8,127 nt of DNA from Archaeoglobaceae archaeon (GCA_015523685.1 WAJW01000085.1:1-8127); one strand, 5' to 3'. Shown: positions 1 through 5,933, counted from the stretch's first letter. Program-made: numbers and translations. The notes: generated by a model from the sequence alone, not told the origin.

Positions 1-108
1 ATTTTCACCTATCCATAGATAGCGGAATCCTGATTTTCTGGCAGTCTTTGCCCTTATCAGGATCTCTTCCATATCCATATCTCCGTTGATATTCACCCCA
101 TATTCCAT
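1..108 (-). CDS. Partial N-terminus of a probable luciferase-like (LLM) F420/flavin-dependent oxidoreductase
   Basis: Only the first 36 codons are in the window; the gene continues beyond base 1. The translation begins MEYGVNINGDMDMEEI and runs on to SGFRYLWIGEN. The pattern is a first beta strand (M-x-[FY]-G-[VI]), a helix, then a GF-x-Y-x-W segment ending in an acidic residue. This is the usual opening of LLM-class TIM-barrel enzymes, which include the coenzyme F420-dependent methylenetetrahydromethanopterin reductase (Mer). True Mer proteins usually read WITDHY here, so this is more likely a Mer-like paralogue than Mer itself. The ATG at 108-106 is directly preceded in frame by TAA, so the start cannot lie further upstream. 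A GGTGGTG run about 4 bases before it may act as the ribosome-binding site. The family call rests on a short stretch; the existence of the gene is better supported by its own TATA box. Confidence 0.55.
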   Translation of the reverse strand, partial: MEYGVNINGDMDMEEILIRAKTARKSGFRYLWIGEN

Positions 109-131
109 TTACACCACCACATGTTCAGGTT

Positions 132-145
132 ATGAATCGATACAT
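132..145. repeat. Imperfect 14-base palindrome at the predicted start of leftward transcription
   Basis: The sequence ATGAATCGATACAT is a palindrome centred on ATCGAT with one mismatched pair. It covers the position where transcription from the TATA box at 154-162 is expected to begin (about 133). It could be a binding site for a repressor dimer, but a site this short also arises by chance. Confidence 0.25.
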
Positions 146-153
146 CACACCAG

Positions 154-162
154 TATTTTATA
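154..162 (-). promoter_or_regulatory. Archaeal TATA box for the leftward LLM-type gene
   Basis: Read leftward, the sequence is TATAAAATA, a near-ideal archaeal box A. Its centre is about 50 bases from the ATG at 108. With the usual distance of about 25 bases, transcription would start near 133 and leave a leader of about 25 bases that contains the GGTGGTG element. It lies in the divergent region shared with the rightward gene at 262. Confidence 0.6.
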
Positions 163-225
163 CCTGTCCATTGCGGATAGATCCTCACGGTTCATTGAAT
201 GGCAATGTATATTGATTTCCAACAG

Positions 226-255
226 GAAGTTTTAATAATCCTTTAAACCAACTTC
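226..255. promoter_or_regulatory. TATA box of the gene at 262, bracketed by a GAAGTT/AACTTC inverted repeat
   Basis: The box-A-like TTTTAATAA at 230-238 is centred about 27 bases before the ATG at 262. Transcription should therefore start at or next to the start codon, which gives a leaderless mRNA. The bases before the ATG (ACTTCAACAAC) contain no Shine-Dalgarno-like sequence, in agreement with this. The box is flanked by a perfect 6-base inverted repeat, GAAGTT at 226-231 and AACTTC at 250-255, with 18 bases between the arms. That position would allow a bound regulator to block TBP/TFB or RNA polymerase. The TATA call is moderate; the operator role is inferred. Confidence 0.45.
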
Positions 256-261
256 AACAAC

Positions 262-702
262 ATGAAGGTTTCACTTGACAAGGACATCAGAAAGCGTATT
301 TCTATATTTGCAGGAGAGGCTTTTCTTAAATCACAGGGATACGAATACACAAATCTCTACGAACAGGGAGACAGGATAAAGAAATCTCTCCACTGGATTG
401 AAAAGCAGTATGAAATGTATCCATATCTCAGCAGAGACTGGTACGTTGAAAATTCATCGGAGAAGAAATTGCATTTCTGCAGGAAGTACAGAGATCTGAA
501 GAGCCTTGTGGAGTTCCTCATGCTCTATCCCGGTGAATTTGATTTCCTCATCAATGGTGAAAAGCTCATATTGTGCAAGGTTGTCGCTGAAAGGTCTGAG
601 ATGGAAACGGAGGGTGTCAATGCGGCAGTGAGGTATGGATACGATGTGATGTTTCTTGGAGTCGACATGCCTGAAAAATTTGAAGTTGAGTTGTTGAGGT
701 AA
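262..702 (+). CDS. Hypothetical protein, 146 aa; C-terminal part faintly nuclease-like
   Basis: I do not recognise this protein. It is a soluble 146-residue product with no signal peptide or membrane segment. The first 85 residues are mostly helical in character and rich in charged and aromatic residues (WIEKQYEMYPYL, RDWYVE). The last 55 residues alternate strand and helix: EFDFLI at 92-97, KLILCKVV at 101-108, a helix ending GYDVM at 126-130, then FLGVDM. This order resembles the core of PD-(D/E)XK nucleases of the VRR-NUC type, where a D precedes a strand carrying ExK and a later helix leads into another strand. Here D94 and K106 could match, but the E of ExK is replaced by L104, so an active nuclease is doubtful. 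The ATG at 262 is the first possible start and has a TATA box at the leaderless distance. The gene is transcribed alone, divergent from the LLM-type gene and ahead of the leuA promoter. Confidence 0.7.
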   Translation: MKVSLDKDIRKRISIFAGEAFLKSQGYEYTNLYEQGDRIKKSLHWIEKQYEMYPYLSRDWYVENSSEKKLHFCRKYRDLKSLVEFLMLYPGEFDFLINGEKLILCKVVAERSEMETEGVNAAVRYGYDVMFLGVDMPEKFEVELLR

Positions 703-705
703 ATG

Positions 706-714
706 TTTAAATAA
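706..714 (+). promoter_or_regulatory. TATA box for leuA
   Basis: TTTAAATAA starts 4 bases after the stop codon of the preceding gene and is a strong archaeal box A. Transcription would begin near 735 and give a leader of about 20 bases before the GTG at 756. A second AT-rich stretch, TTTTTTATTTA at 722-732, is centred about 28 bases before that GTG and could instead drive a leaderless transcript. The sequence alone does not decide between them. Confidence 0.55.
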
Positions 715-721
715 CTACAGA

Positions 722-727
722 TTTTTT
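722..727 (+). terminator. Possible T-run terminator after the gene at 262-702
   Basis: A run of six T lies 20 bases past the stop codon at 700-702. Archaeal RNA polymerase often terminates at such U-rich stretches without needing a hairpin, and I see no stem-loop here. The run overlaps the leuA promoter region, so it may serve as part of a second TATA element instead, or do both. Confidence 0.3.
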
Positions 728-755
728 ATTTAGCCTGAGCTGTAAAATCGAGAGG

Positions 756-2276
756 GTGTCTGATATCGGAAAAAGAATCGTTAAAATTTTCGACACAACA
801 CTGAGGGATGGTGAGCAAACACCGGGGGTTTCGTTCCCTCTGGAATACAAGATTCAGATTGCAAAACAGCTTGATAAGCTCGGAGTGGATATCATCGAGG
901 CAGGGTTTCCAATGGCTTCAAAGGGTGAAATGGAGGCCATGAAAAGAATAGCCCGGCTCGATCTCGATGCAGATGTGTGCGGTCTTGCAAGGGTTGTCAA
1001 GAGTGATGTGGAGAAATGCCTGGATTGTGGGGTTGACATGGTTCATGTCTTCGTATCAACCTCAGAGATTCAGAGGGAGCATACAATACGAAAATCAAAG
1101 GAAGAGGTCATTGATCTGTCCGTTTCAATGGTTGAATTTGTTAAGGATCATGGCGTGAAATGCATGTTCTCGGCGATGGATGCAACAAGAACTGAGGTGG
1201 ATTATCTCAAGGCTGTTTACACTTCGGTGGAATCTGCTGGTGTGGATATAATCAACGTTCCCGACACTGTGGGAGTTGCAACTCCAACATTCATGAGGGA
1301 ACTGATCCGGGAACTGAAAAAAAATCTGAATGTTCCTCTCGATGTTCACTGTCACAATGATTTCGGTCTTGCAACAGCAAACTCAATAATGGCGGTGGAG
1401 GCTGGAGCAGAAGAGGTACAGGTGACCGTTAATGGACTGGGAGAGAGAGCAGGAAATGCCAATCTGGCTGAGGTTGTTATGACACTCCATGCTCTTGAAA
1501 ATATCGAGACATCCATCAGGACCGAGTATCTTGTGGAAACATCACGCCTCATAGAGAGGTTGAGCGGGATAAAGATGCCTCCGAACACTCCCATTGTAGG
1601 GGACAATGCCTTCTCCCACGAATCGGGCATTCATACCCATGGAGTCATCATAAAATCTGATACATTTGAGCCCGGGGTGATGACACCGGAGATGGTGGGG
1701 CATCGAAGAAGGCTCGTTCTCGGGAAACATGCGGGAAAGCATGCGATTGAAAAGCTCCTCAGGGATTATGGTTATACCGTCACGGAAGAGCAGTTGATTG
1801 AGATCGTTGAGAGAATAAAGGATCTCGGTGATAAGGGTAAAAAAGTGACGGATGTTGATCTGTTCACGATTGCAGAAGTTGTCATAGGGGATCTCTCGGA
1901 AAAGGAGAAGGTCATCCATATCAACGAGGTGACCGTGCTGACAGGGAACAGGGTCACGCCAACAGCGGTTGTGAATGCTGAGGTTCAGGGAAAAAGGATG
2001 GTTGAATCTGCAACGGGTGTGGGCCCGGTGGATGCAGCTCTGAAAGCGGTTCAGAGGCTTGTAGGTGGAGAGATCAGGATAACAGAATTCAGGATCGAAG
2101 CGATTACCGGAGGTTCCGACGCACTTGCTGAGGTTGTGATAGGAGTTGAAGATAACGAGGGGTACAGCATGACCGCGAGAGCGGCGAGAGATGATATAGT
2201 CATGGCCTCCGTAGAAGCTCTGGTGAATGCCATCAACAGAATTCTTGTTGTGAAGAGGAAGAGGGCTGTGCAGTGA
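756..2276 (+). CDS. leuA: 2-isopropylmalate synthase (archaeal LeuA type)
   Basis: It catalyses the first committed step of leucine synthesis, condensing acetyl-CoA with 2-oxoisovalerate in the cytoplasm. The 506-residue length matches archaeal LeuA. The catalytic TIM barrel (about 8-275) carries FDTTLRDGEQTPG at 12-24 (catalytic R17, metal-binding D18), the metal-binding HCHND at 198-202 and NGLGERAGN at 226-234. NVPDTVG at 167-173 is the form seen in isopropylmalate synthases; citramalate and homocitrate synthases usually differ here. A linker with GDNAFSHESGIHTHG follows. The C-terminal third (about 385-495), with GVGPVDAA at 421-428 and GGSDALAEV at 452-460, is the LeuA allosteric dimer domain, so leucine feedback inhibition is likely. 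Citramalate synthase (CimA) shares the whole architecture and is the main alternative. The start is a GTG preceded in frame by a stop; GAGAGG sits directly against it, too close to be a good ribosome-binding site. The stop overlaps the next gene. Confidence 0.9.
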   Translation: MSDIGKRIVKIFDTTLRDGEQTPGVSFPLEYKIQIAKQLDKLGVDIIEAGFPMASKGEMEAMKRIARLDLDADVCGLARVVKSDVEKCLDCGVDMVHVFVSTSEIQREHTIRKSKEEVIDLSVSMVEFVKDHGVKCMFSAMDATRTEVDYLKAVYTSVESAGVDIINVPDTVGVATPTFMRELIRELKKNLNVPLDVHCHNDFGLATANSIMAVEAGAEEVQVTVNGLGERAGNANLAEVVMTLHALENIETSIRTEYLVETSRLIERLSGIKMPPNTPIVGDNAFSHESGIHTHGVIIKSDTFEPGVMTPEMVGHRRRLVLGKHAGKHAIEKLLRDYGYTVTEEQLIEIVERIKDLGDKGKKVTDVDLFTIAEVVIGDLSEKEKVIHINEVTVLTGNRVTPTAVVNAEVQGKRMVESATGVGPVDAALKAVQRLVGGEIRITEFRIEAITGGSDALAEVVIGVEDNEGYSMTARAARDDIVMASVEALVNAINRILVVKRKRAVQ

Positions 2277-3028
2277 TGGATGGAGAAATTGTCGACTCTC
2301 ACTGCCATCTCGATTTCAAAAATTTCAATCAGGACAGGGATGATGTCATAAGGAGGGCTTTTGCCGGTGGCATTCTTGCTATTGTGAATTCAGGGTATGA
2401 TTACGTTTCCAATCAGAGAACCATTGAACTGAGCAGGAATTACAGCAGAATATATCCAACTCTGGGTCTCAGCCCAAACAGAATTGATTCAGCACCATTT
2501 GAATGGGTGGAGGTTCAGATAAGGGATTTTGAAAGGGAGATTCTGGCTGTTGGAGAGATAGGACTTGACTTCTATCATGAGAAAAGGAACACTGTAAGAA
2601 ACAGGCAGAGAGAAATTTTTGAAAAGATGCTGGATCTGGCCGAAGAGCTTGGAAAACCTGTCGTCATTCATGCCAGAGATTCAGAAAGGGAAGCATATGA
2701 TTTGATAAAAAGAAAGGATCTTGAAGCTGTTTTTCACTGTTACAGCGGAGATCTGAAGACAATGAGAGCTATTGAGGACTCTGGCTTTTATGTATCCATC
2801 TCCACCCTGGTGTGTTTCTCTGACAGACATAAAAAAATTGCAGAAAATGTCTCCCCCGATCACCTGCTCGTTGAAACAGACAGCCCGTTTCTGTCTCCCA
2901 GAAGGGGCAGAAATGAGCCCCTGTTTGTGTGGGATGCCGTTAATACCATTTCTCGTCTGAAGGATATGGAGATTGGAGATCTCTGCAATGCCATTCTGAG
3001 AAATATCAATAACCTTTTTAAAATATGA
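2273..3028 (+). CDS. tatD: TatD-family metal-dependent hydrolase (probable deoxyribonuclease)
   Basis: TatD proteins are TIM-barrel hydrolases of the amidohydrolase superfamily. Characterised members are metal-dependent DNases acting on DNA ends, with suggested roles in repair. The 251 residues match the family's usual length of about 250-265. Metal ligands are visible in order: D8-S-H10-C-H12-L near the N-terminus, E95 in GEIGLD, H133 in VIHARD, H155 in FHCYSG and D203 in ETDSPFL. All are intact, so the enzyme should be active. The usual lGiHP motif reads LGLSPN (65-69). The first codon can be GTG at 2273, giving a 4-base overlap with leuA, or the next codon ATG at 2276, overlapping only the last A of the leuA stop. 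AGAGG at 2259-2263 suits either. Expression is probably coupled to leuA, although no functional link is known. The physiological substrate cannot be read from sequence. Confidence 0.88.
   Translation: MMDGEIVDSHCHLDFKNFNQDRDDVIRRAFAGGILAIVNSGYDYVSNQRTIELSRNYSRIYPTLGLSPNRIDSAPFEWVEVQIRDFEREILAVGEIGLDFYHEKRNTVRNRQREIFEKMLDLAEELGKPVVIHARDSEREAYDLIKRKDLEAVFHCYSGDLKTMRAIEDSGFYVSISTLVCFSDRHKKIAENVSPDHLLVETDSPFLSPRRGRNEPLFVWDAVNTISRLKDMEIGDLCNAILRNINNLFKI
3015..3026 (+). promoter_or_regulatory. Internal TATA box for the NYN-domain gene
   Basis: TTTTTAAAATAT overlaps the last codons of tatD. Its centre is near 3020, so transcription would start around 3045, about 23 bases before the ATG at 3069. That leader contains GGAGTG at 3054-3059, a plausible ribosome-binding site. 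The NYN gene and the gene after it may therefore be expressed independently of leuA-tatD. Confidence 0.5.
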
Positions 3029-3068
3029 TTGAGTTATTGGTATATCTACTGCTGGAGTGTAATGTGTT

Positions 3069-3611
3069 ATGGCCCTCAAGAAGAAATTGAGAATTGATAA
3101 ACTGCAGAAGGTCAGAAAACATCTGAGTTCAAAAAGAGATAGAGCCAGAAAGAACATCGCAGTTCTTGTAGATGGCCCGAATATGCTGAGGAAAGAATTT
3201 CAGATAAATCTTGAAGAAATACGTGATATGCTTAAAGATTTCGGTGATGTGAAGGTTGGAAAGGTCTTCCTCAATCAGTATGCCTCGGAAAAGCTTGTGG
3301 AGGCTGTGGAAAACCAGGGATTCGAGCCCATAGTTACCTCAGGTGATGTTGATGTGAGGCTTGCAGTTGAGGCAATGGAGCTTGTTTATAATGATTCTGT
3401 TGATGTTATTGCCCTTGTCACCCGTGATGCTGATTTCAAACCCATTCTGAACAAGGCTATGGAGATCGGCAAGGAAACAATTGTCTTCGGTGCTGAACCG
3501 GGTCTTGCCTCTGCACTGAAAAATTCTGCAGACTATGTTATTGTGCTGAATCAGGAAGATTTCGAGTATGTGGAGCAGGTGGATGAGGGAGAAGAAGTTT
3601 ATCAGGGGTAA
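3069..3611 (+). CDS. NYN/PIN-like domain protein (archaeal TIGR00288/LabA-like family), putative ribonuclease
   Basis: NYN domains share the PIN/FLAP-nuclease fold and are predicted metal-dependent ribonucleases; this archaeal family has no settled function that I know of. The first 28 residues are strongly basic (KKKLRIDKLQKVRKHL), as expected for RNA contact. The NYN core spans about 29-162: first strand IAVLVDGPNM with D35 and N38, then TSGDVDVRL with D93 and D95, then LVTRDADF with D120 and D122. These acidic residues form the expected metal-binding set, so the site looks intact. VFGAEPGLASALKNSADY at 139-156 is typical of the C-terminal strand and helix. An acidic tail follows. The ATG at 3069 has GGAGTG about 9 bases upstream and its own TATA box. 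The 3' end overlaps the next gene, which suggests translational coupling. RNase activity is inferred from the fold. Confidence 0.85.
   Translation: MALKKKLRIDKLQKVRKHLSSKRDRARKNIAVLVDGPNMLRKEFQINLEEIRDMLKDFGDVKVGKVFLNQYASEKLVEAVENQGFEPIVTSGDVDVRLAVEAMELVYNDSVDVIALVTRDADFKPILNKAMEIGKETIVFGAEPGLASALKNSADYVIVLNQEDFEYVEQVDEGEEVYQG
3572..3575 (+). promoter_or_regulatory. Ribosome-binding site that decides the start of the dihydropteroate synthase homologue
   Basis: GGAG lies 7 bases before the ATG at 3583, inside the coding region of the NYN gene. The in-frame ATG at 3568 has no comparable element upstream, and the GTG at 3628 is preceded only by a weak GGAA right beside it. I therefore prefer 3583. 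Confidence 0.5.
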
Positions 3612-4425
3612 ATTTGCAGGCCTGGAAGTGGGGGATGACAGAAGGGTTGCTGTTGTCGGTGTGATTAACCTCAGTCCAGAGTCATTCTTCAGGGGTTCTG
3701 TTGTAAAACCGGAGGATGCAGGAAAAATTGCGGAGAAAATGGTTGATGAAGGAGCGGATATCATCGATATAGGTGCCATGTCCACCGCCCCTTACAAAGA
3801 AACATGGATTTCTGAGAGTGAGGAGATCAGAAGGATTGTTGAAGGAGTGAAAAATGTTAAGAATGCGGTTGATGTGCCCCTGAGCATAGACACCCAGAGA
3901 CCTGAGGTGGCTGAAGCAGGATTGAAAGCTGGAGCCGATGCAGTGAATGACATAACGGGTTTTGAAAACAGAAGAATGGCCCAGATCGTTTCTGAATATG
4001 GAGTTTCTGCTGTAGTTATGGCCTGGGATGAAGGGGCAGATGGCAATCCGGTTGATGTGGTTCTTAATTCCCTCAGGAGAAGCCTGAATGTTGCGGAGGA
4101 TTACGGCATAGATGACGTTGTAATAGACCCGGGCATAGGATTTTTCAGGGACAGGAGTGTTCCCTGGTATGAGTGGGACTCAAGGGTGATCGCAAATCTC
4201 CATTCTCTGAGAGTTCTTGGTAAACCGGTTTATGTGGGTCTCTCCAGAAAATCGTTCATTGGAAAGATACTCAATAAGGAAAAGCCAGAAGAGAGATTGA
4301 ACGGCTCCCTCTCTGCCACTGCTATAGCAGTCTTTAAAGGAGCCCATCTGATAAGAACGCACGATGTAAAAGAGACAAGGGAAGTGGCAGATATGGCGGA
4401 GTTCATAAGAAGGCATGGAGATTGA
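3583..4425 (+). CDS. Dihydropteroate synthase homologue (pterin-binding TIM barrel)
   Basis: Dihydropteroate synthase joins 6-hydroxymethyl-dihydropterin diphosphate to p-aminobenzoate. From the preferred start the protein has 280 residues, a normal length. Counting from that start, family motifs appear in order: INLSPESF (28-35, usually NVTPDSF), GADIIDIGAMSTAP (57-70), LSIDTQRPEVA (100-110), AVNDITG (120-126), VIDPGIGF (180-187), VGLSRKSFIG (218-227) and RTHDVKET (258-265). The pterin-pocket residues N29, D103, N122, D182, K223, R258 and H260 are present. The p-aminobenzoate-side loop normally reads STRPG but is STAPYK here, and the usual M-H-M-x-G segment is replaced by VVMAWDEGADG. The second substrate may therefore differ; archaea that make methanopterin use a ribofuranosyl-aminobenzene phosphate, but I cannot assign that role from sequence. 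An ATG at 3568 would add five residues. The gene overlaps the NYN gene by 29 bases and the convergent membrane-protein gene by 23. Confidence 0.82.
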   Translation: MREKKFIRGKFAGLEVGDDRRVAVVGVINLSPESFFRGSVVKPEDAGKIAEKMVDEGADIIDIGAMSTAPYKETWISESEEIRRIVEGVKNVKNAVDVPLSIDTQRPEVAEAGLKAGADAVNDITGFENRRMAQIVSEYGVSAVVMAWDEGADGNPVDVVLNSLRRSLNVAEDYGIDDVVIDPGIGFFRDRSVPWYEWDSRVIANLHSLRVLGKPVYVGLSRKSFIGKILNKEKPEERLNGSLSATAIAVFKGAHLIRTHDVKETREVADMAEFIRRHGD

Positions 4426-4870
4426 TGGGGCTATCCGGATAAAGTGAGAGGAACACCATTACTCCTGCCAGTAAAAAAACTCTGTTTACCACGGTGTTAT
4501 CAGCTCTGAAAAGTCCGATAGCAAATTTTTTTCTGATGAAAGGTGATAGAGGGGCAAATGGCATAATGGTGAGAAGATCACCGGTGATGTGCAGCACAGA
4601 ACCCGCAAATGCTCCGGTAAACCCCATCCAGAAATCCATGCCTGAGTATTCGAAGAGAATTCCTGTTCCCAGTCCGGAAAGGAAAGCAAAGATTATGTTG
4701 TGCGTGAACTTTCTATGGGGTATCTCAAAACGAATATCTATGTCGGGTAACATTGAGAATCCCACGGTGAGGAAGAGTATGACCAGCCAGTGCCTGTCCC
4801 AGAGATCAATCAGTGAGAAAAGGAGGGACATTATGATCAGTGTGAGCCCAGCGTGACCTTCTCTGTTCAT
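4403..4870 (-). CDS. YdjM/DUF457-type membrane-bound metal-dependent hydrolase-like protein
   Basis: From the preferred start the product has 155 residues and about five hydrophobic segments (roughly 8-21, 28-42, 58-74, 82-97 and 131-146). Conserved polar motifs between them are those of the YdjM/PF04307 family: EGHAGLT with H6, MLPDIDI with D43 and D45, PHRKFTHN with H52 and H57, and LHITGDLLT with H94 and D98. The family is annotated as predicted metal-dependent hydrolase in the membrane; its substrate is unknown, though E. coli YdjM is LexA-controlled. Two ATGs are possible. At 4879 the AGGAG element touches the codon. At 4870 it lies 9 bases upstream, so 4870 is preferred. The 4870 start overlaps the stop of the lipoate ligase gene by 4 bases (ATGA), indicating co-translation. 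The 3' end overlaps the dihydropteroate synthase homologue tail to tail by 23 bases. Confidence 0.78.
   Translation of the reverse strand: MNREGHAGLTLIIMSLLFSLIDLWDRHWLVILFLTVGFSMLPDIDIRFEIPHRKFTHNIIFAFLSGLGTGILFEYSGMDFWMGFTGAFAGSVLHITGDLLTIMPFAPLSPFIRKKFAIGLFRADNTVVNRVFLLAGVMVFLSLYPDSPINLHAFL
4526..4532 (+). terminator. Possible T-run terminator for rightward transcription from the NYN/pterin-synthase cluster
   Basis: Seven T in a row on the + strand lie about 100 bases past the stop of the dihydropteroate synthase homologue, within the convergent membrane-protein gene. It is the first long U-run after that stop. If used, the rightward mRNA would be antisense to the end of the membrane-protein mRNA. 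There is no hairpin, and the role is inferred. Confidence 0.25.
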
Positions 4871-5916
4871 GTCACCCATCTCCTGAGGGATACGATCGCT
4901 GATGTCAGATCATCTGGAGTAAAGCCCATTACTTTTCCATCCATTTCAGAAATCGCCTTTTTAATTGAATCACCTATATCATCGAATCTCCGGCCTTTTA
5001 TCTCCCTCTCAATATGCTCCACAAGGTCAGGAGGGGTTGTGAAAAAGTCTCCTGAGATGCATATATCTTCAATTCTCTCTTGAGAGATACAGGCGGTGAT
5101 CCGTATCAGTTTTTCGAATTTGAAGTCCTTCTGGATTACATAATGGCCTCCTGCAATTTTAAGTTTTCTCATGCTGTCCATGCTCTTCTTAATCCTCCTG
5201 TCAGCCCTCCATATCCATTCCGGAGACATTAAAATTTTTCTCGTTCTCTCTATCTCTTTCCACTCTTCAGGAGATAAGTTTGACTCGTAGACTTCTCCAA
5301 ATTTTTTTTCAAAGTTATCCACAAGCTTATCTGTGAGCTCTTCTCTTTTTACAGGCACACCTTCCTTTTTCAGGCTCGTGAGATGATCTTCCATGCTCTT
5401 GAATGCTTTATCCCTGAACTTCTCGTCAGGAACCTTTATCGCATTAACTGCCAGTTCCGTGTCAATGTCCATGAGGATGTCGCCCGCGAGAACTTTAATT
5501 CCTCCAGAACTGAATGCTCCGTTTCCACTTATTTTCCTGCCTCCCACCAGAATATCATTTCCTTTCAGCGAGGTGGGGATACCAAAATATCTCAATGTAT
5601 CGATTATGGGCTCGAGATATCTGGTAAAAAATCCTCTTATATCCAAACCAGATTTTTTAAATATGAAGTAATCCTGCTCCCACGGTCCATCCAGGATCGT
5701 GCCGCCACCCATTGGCCTTCTGACAATATCGATTTCATTTTTTCTGCAGAAATCAACATTGACTTCTCTATCCACTTCCTGATGGTATCCCACGTTGACA
5801 AATGGTTTTTCCGGATAGCAGAGAAGGAGAGTCGGGGTTCCGGGCTTCAGCGCCTTGATAAGGGATACCATGGTATATCCATCGACAGCACCGAGGTTAA
5901 CAAGTCTCCAGGGCAT
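4867..5916 (-). CDS. lplA: Lipoate-protein ligase A with fused C-terminal accessory domain
   Basis: It activates lipoate (or octanoate) with ATP and attaches it to a lysine of lipoyl-domain proteins in the cytoplasm. The 349 residues divide into the catalytic biotin/lipoate-ligase fold (about 1-240) and a C-terminal accessory domain (about 240-345). Visible motifs are FVNVGYHQ at 39-46, the lipoate-binding loop RRPMGGGTILDG at 66-77, GNDILVGGRKISGNG at 119-133 with the conserved lysine K128, and LAGDILMDID at 143-152. The C-terminal part has KIAGGHYV, ISGDFF and EREIKGRRF, as in the PF10437 domain needed for lipoate adenylation. Thermoplasma encodes this domain as a separate subunit; here it is fused as in E. 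coli. That favours ligase over octanoyltransferase. The ATG at 5916 has a TATA box at leaderless distance and no good ribosome-binding site. No lipoyl-domain substrate or lipoate synthase gene is visible in the window. Confidence 0.86.
   Translation of the reverse strand: MPWRLVNLGAVDGYTMVSLIKALKPGTPTLLLCYPEKPFVNVGYHQEVDREVNVDFCRKNEIDIVRRPMGGGTILDGPWEQDYFIFKKSGLDIRGFFTRYLEPIIDTLRYFGIPTSLKGNDILVGGRKISGNGAFSSGGIKVLAGDILMDIDTELAVNAIKVPDEKFRDKAFKSMEDHLTSLKKEGVPVKREELTDKLVDNFEKKFGEVYESNLSPEEWKEIERTRKILMSPEWIWRADRRIKKSMDSMRKLKIAGGHYVIQKDFKFEKLIRITACISQERIEDICISGDFFTTPPDLVEHIEREIKGRRFDDIGDSIKKAISEMDGKVMGFTPDDLTSAIVSLRRWVT
4880..4884 (-). promoter_or_regulatory. Ribosome-binding site of the YdjM-type gene
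   Basis: AGGAG, read leftward, is in the last codons of the lipoate ligase gene. It is immediately next to the ATG at 4879 (no spacer) but 9 bases from the ATG at 4870, and so decides for the latter. Confidence 0.55.
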
Positions 5917-5933
5917 AATTTCCGGATATGCTG

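Noticed and set aside
109..261. Possible small gene or RNA in the largest gene-free stretch
   Set aside because: The 153 bases are accounted for by two opposed promoters and short palindromes. I see no open frame with a start signal, no tRNA-like cloverleaf and no strong hairpin.
1542..1919. Open frame of 125 codons on the - strand
   Set aside because: It is antisense to the conserved part of leuA; no promoter or ribosome-binding site and no recognisable protein.
756..2276. Citramalate synthase (CimA) or homocitrate synthase (AksA) instead of LeuA
   Set aside because: The NVPDTVG motif and overall pattern fit isopropylmalate synthase better, and the allosteric domain argues against AksA. 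CimA remains a minor possibility because specificity within the family is hard to read by eye.
2681..3157. Open frame of 158 codons on the - strand
   Set aside because: It crosses tatD, the NYN promoter and the NYN start, all better supported. The translation is not protein-like.
3339..3785. Open frame of 148 codons on the - strand
   Set aside because: It is antisense to the NYN gene and the dihydropteroate synthase homologue, both of which have intact family motifs. It has no start signal.
4494..4856. Open frame of 120 codons on the + strand
   Set aside because: It is antisense to the YdjM-type gene, which shows conserved His and Asp motifs and a good start signal. The antisense translation is featureless.
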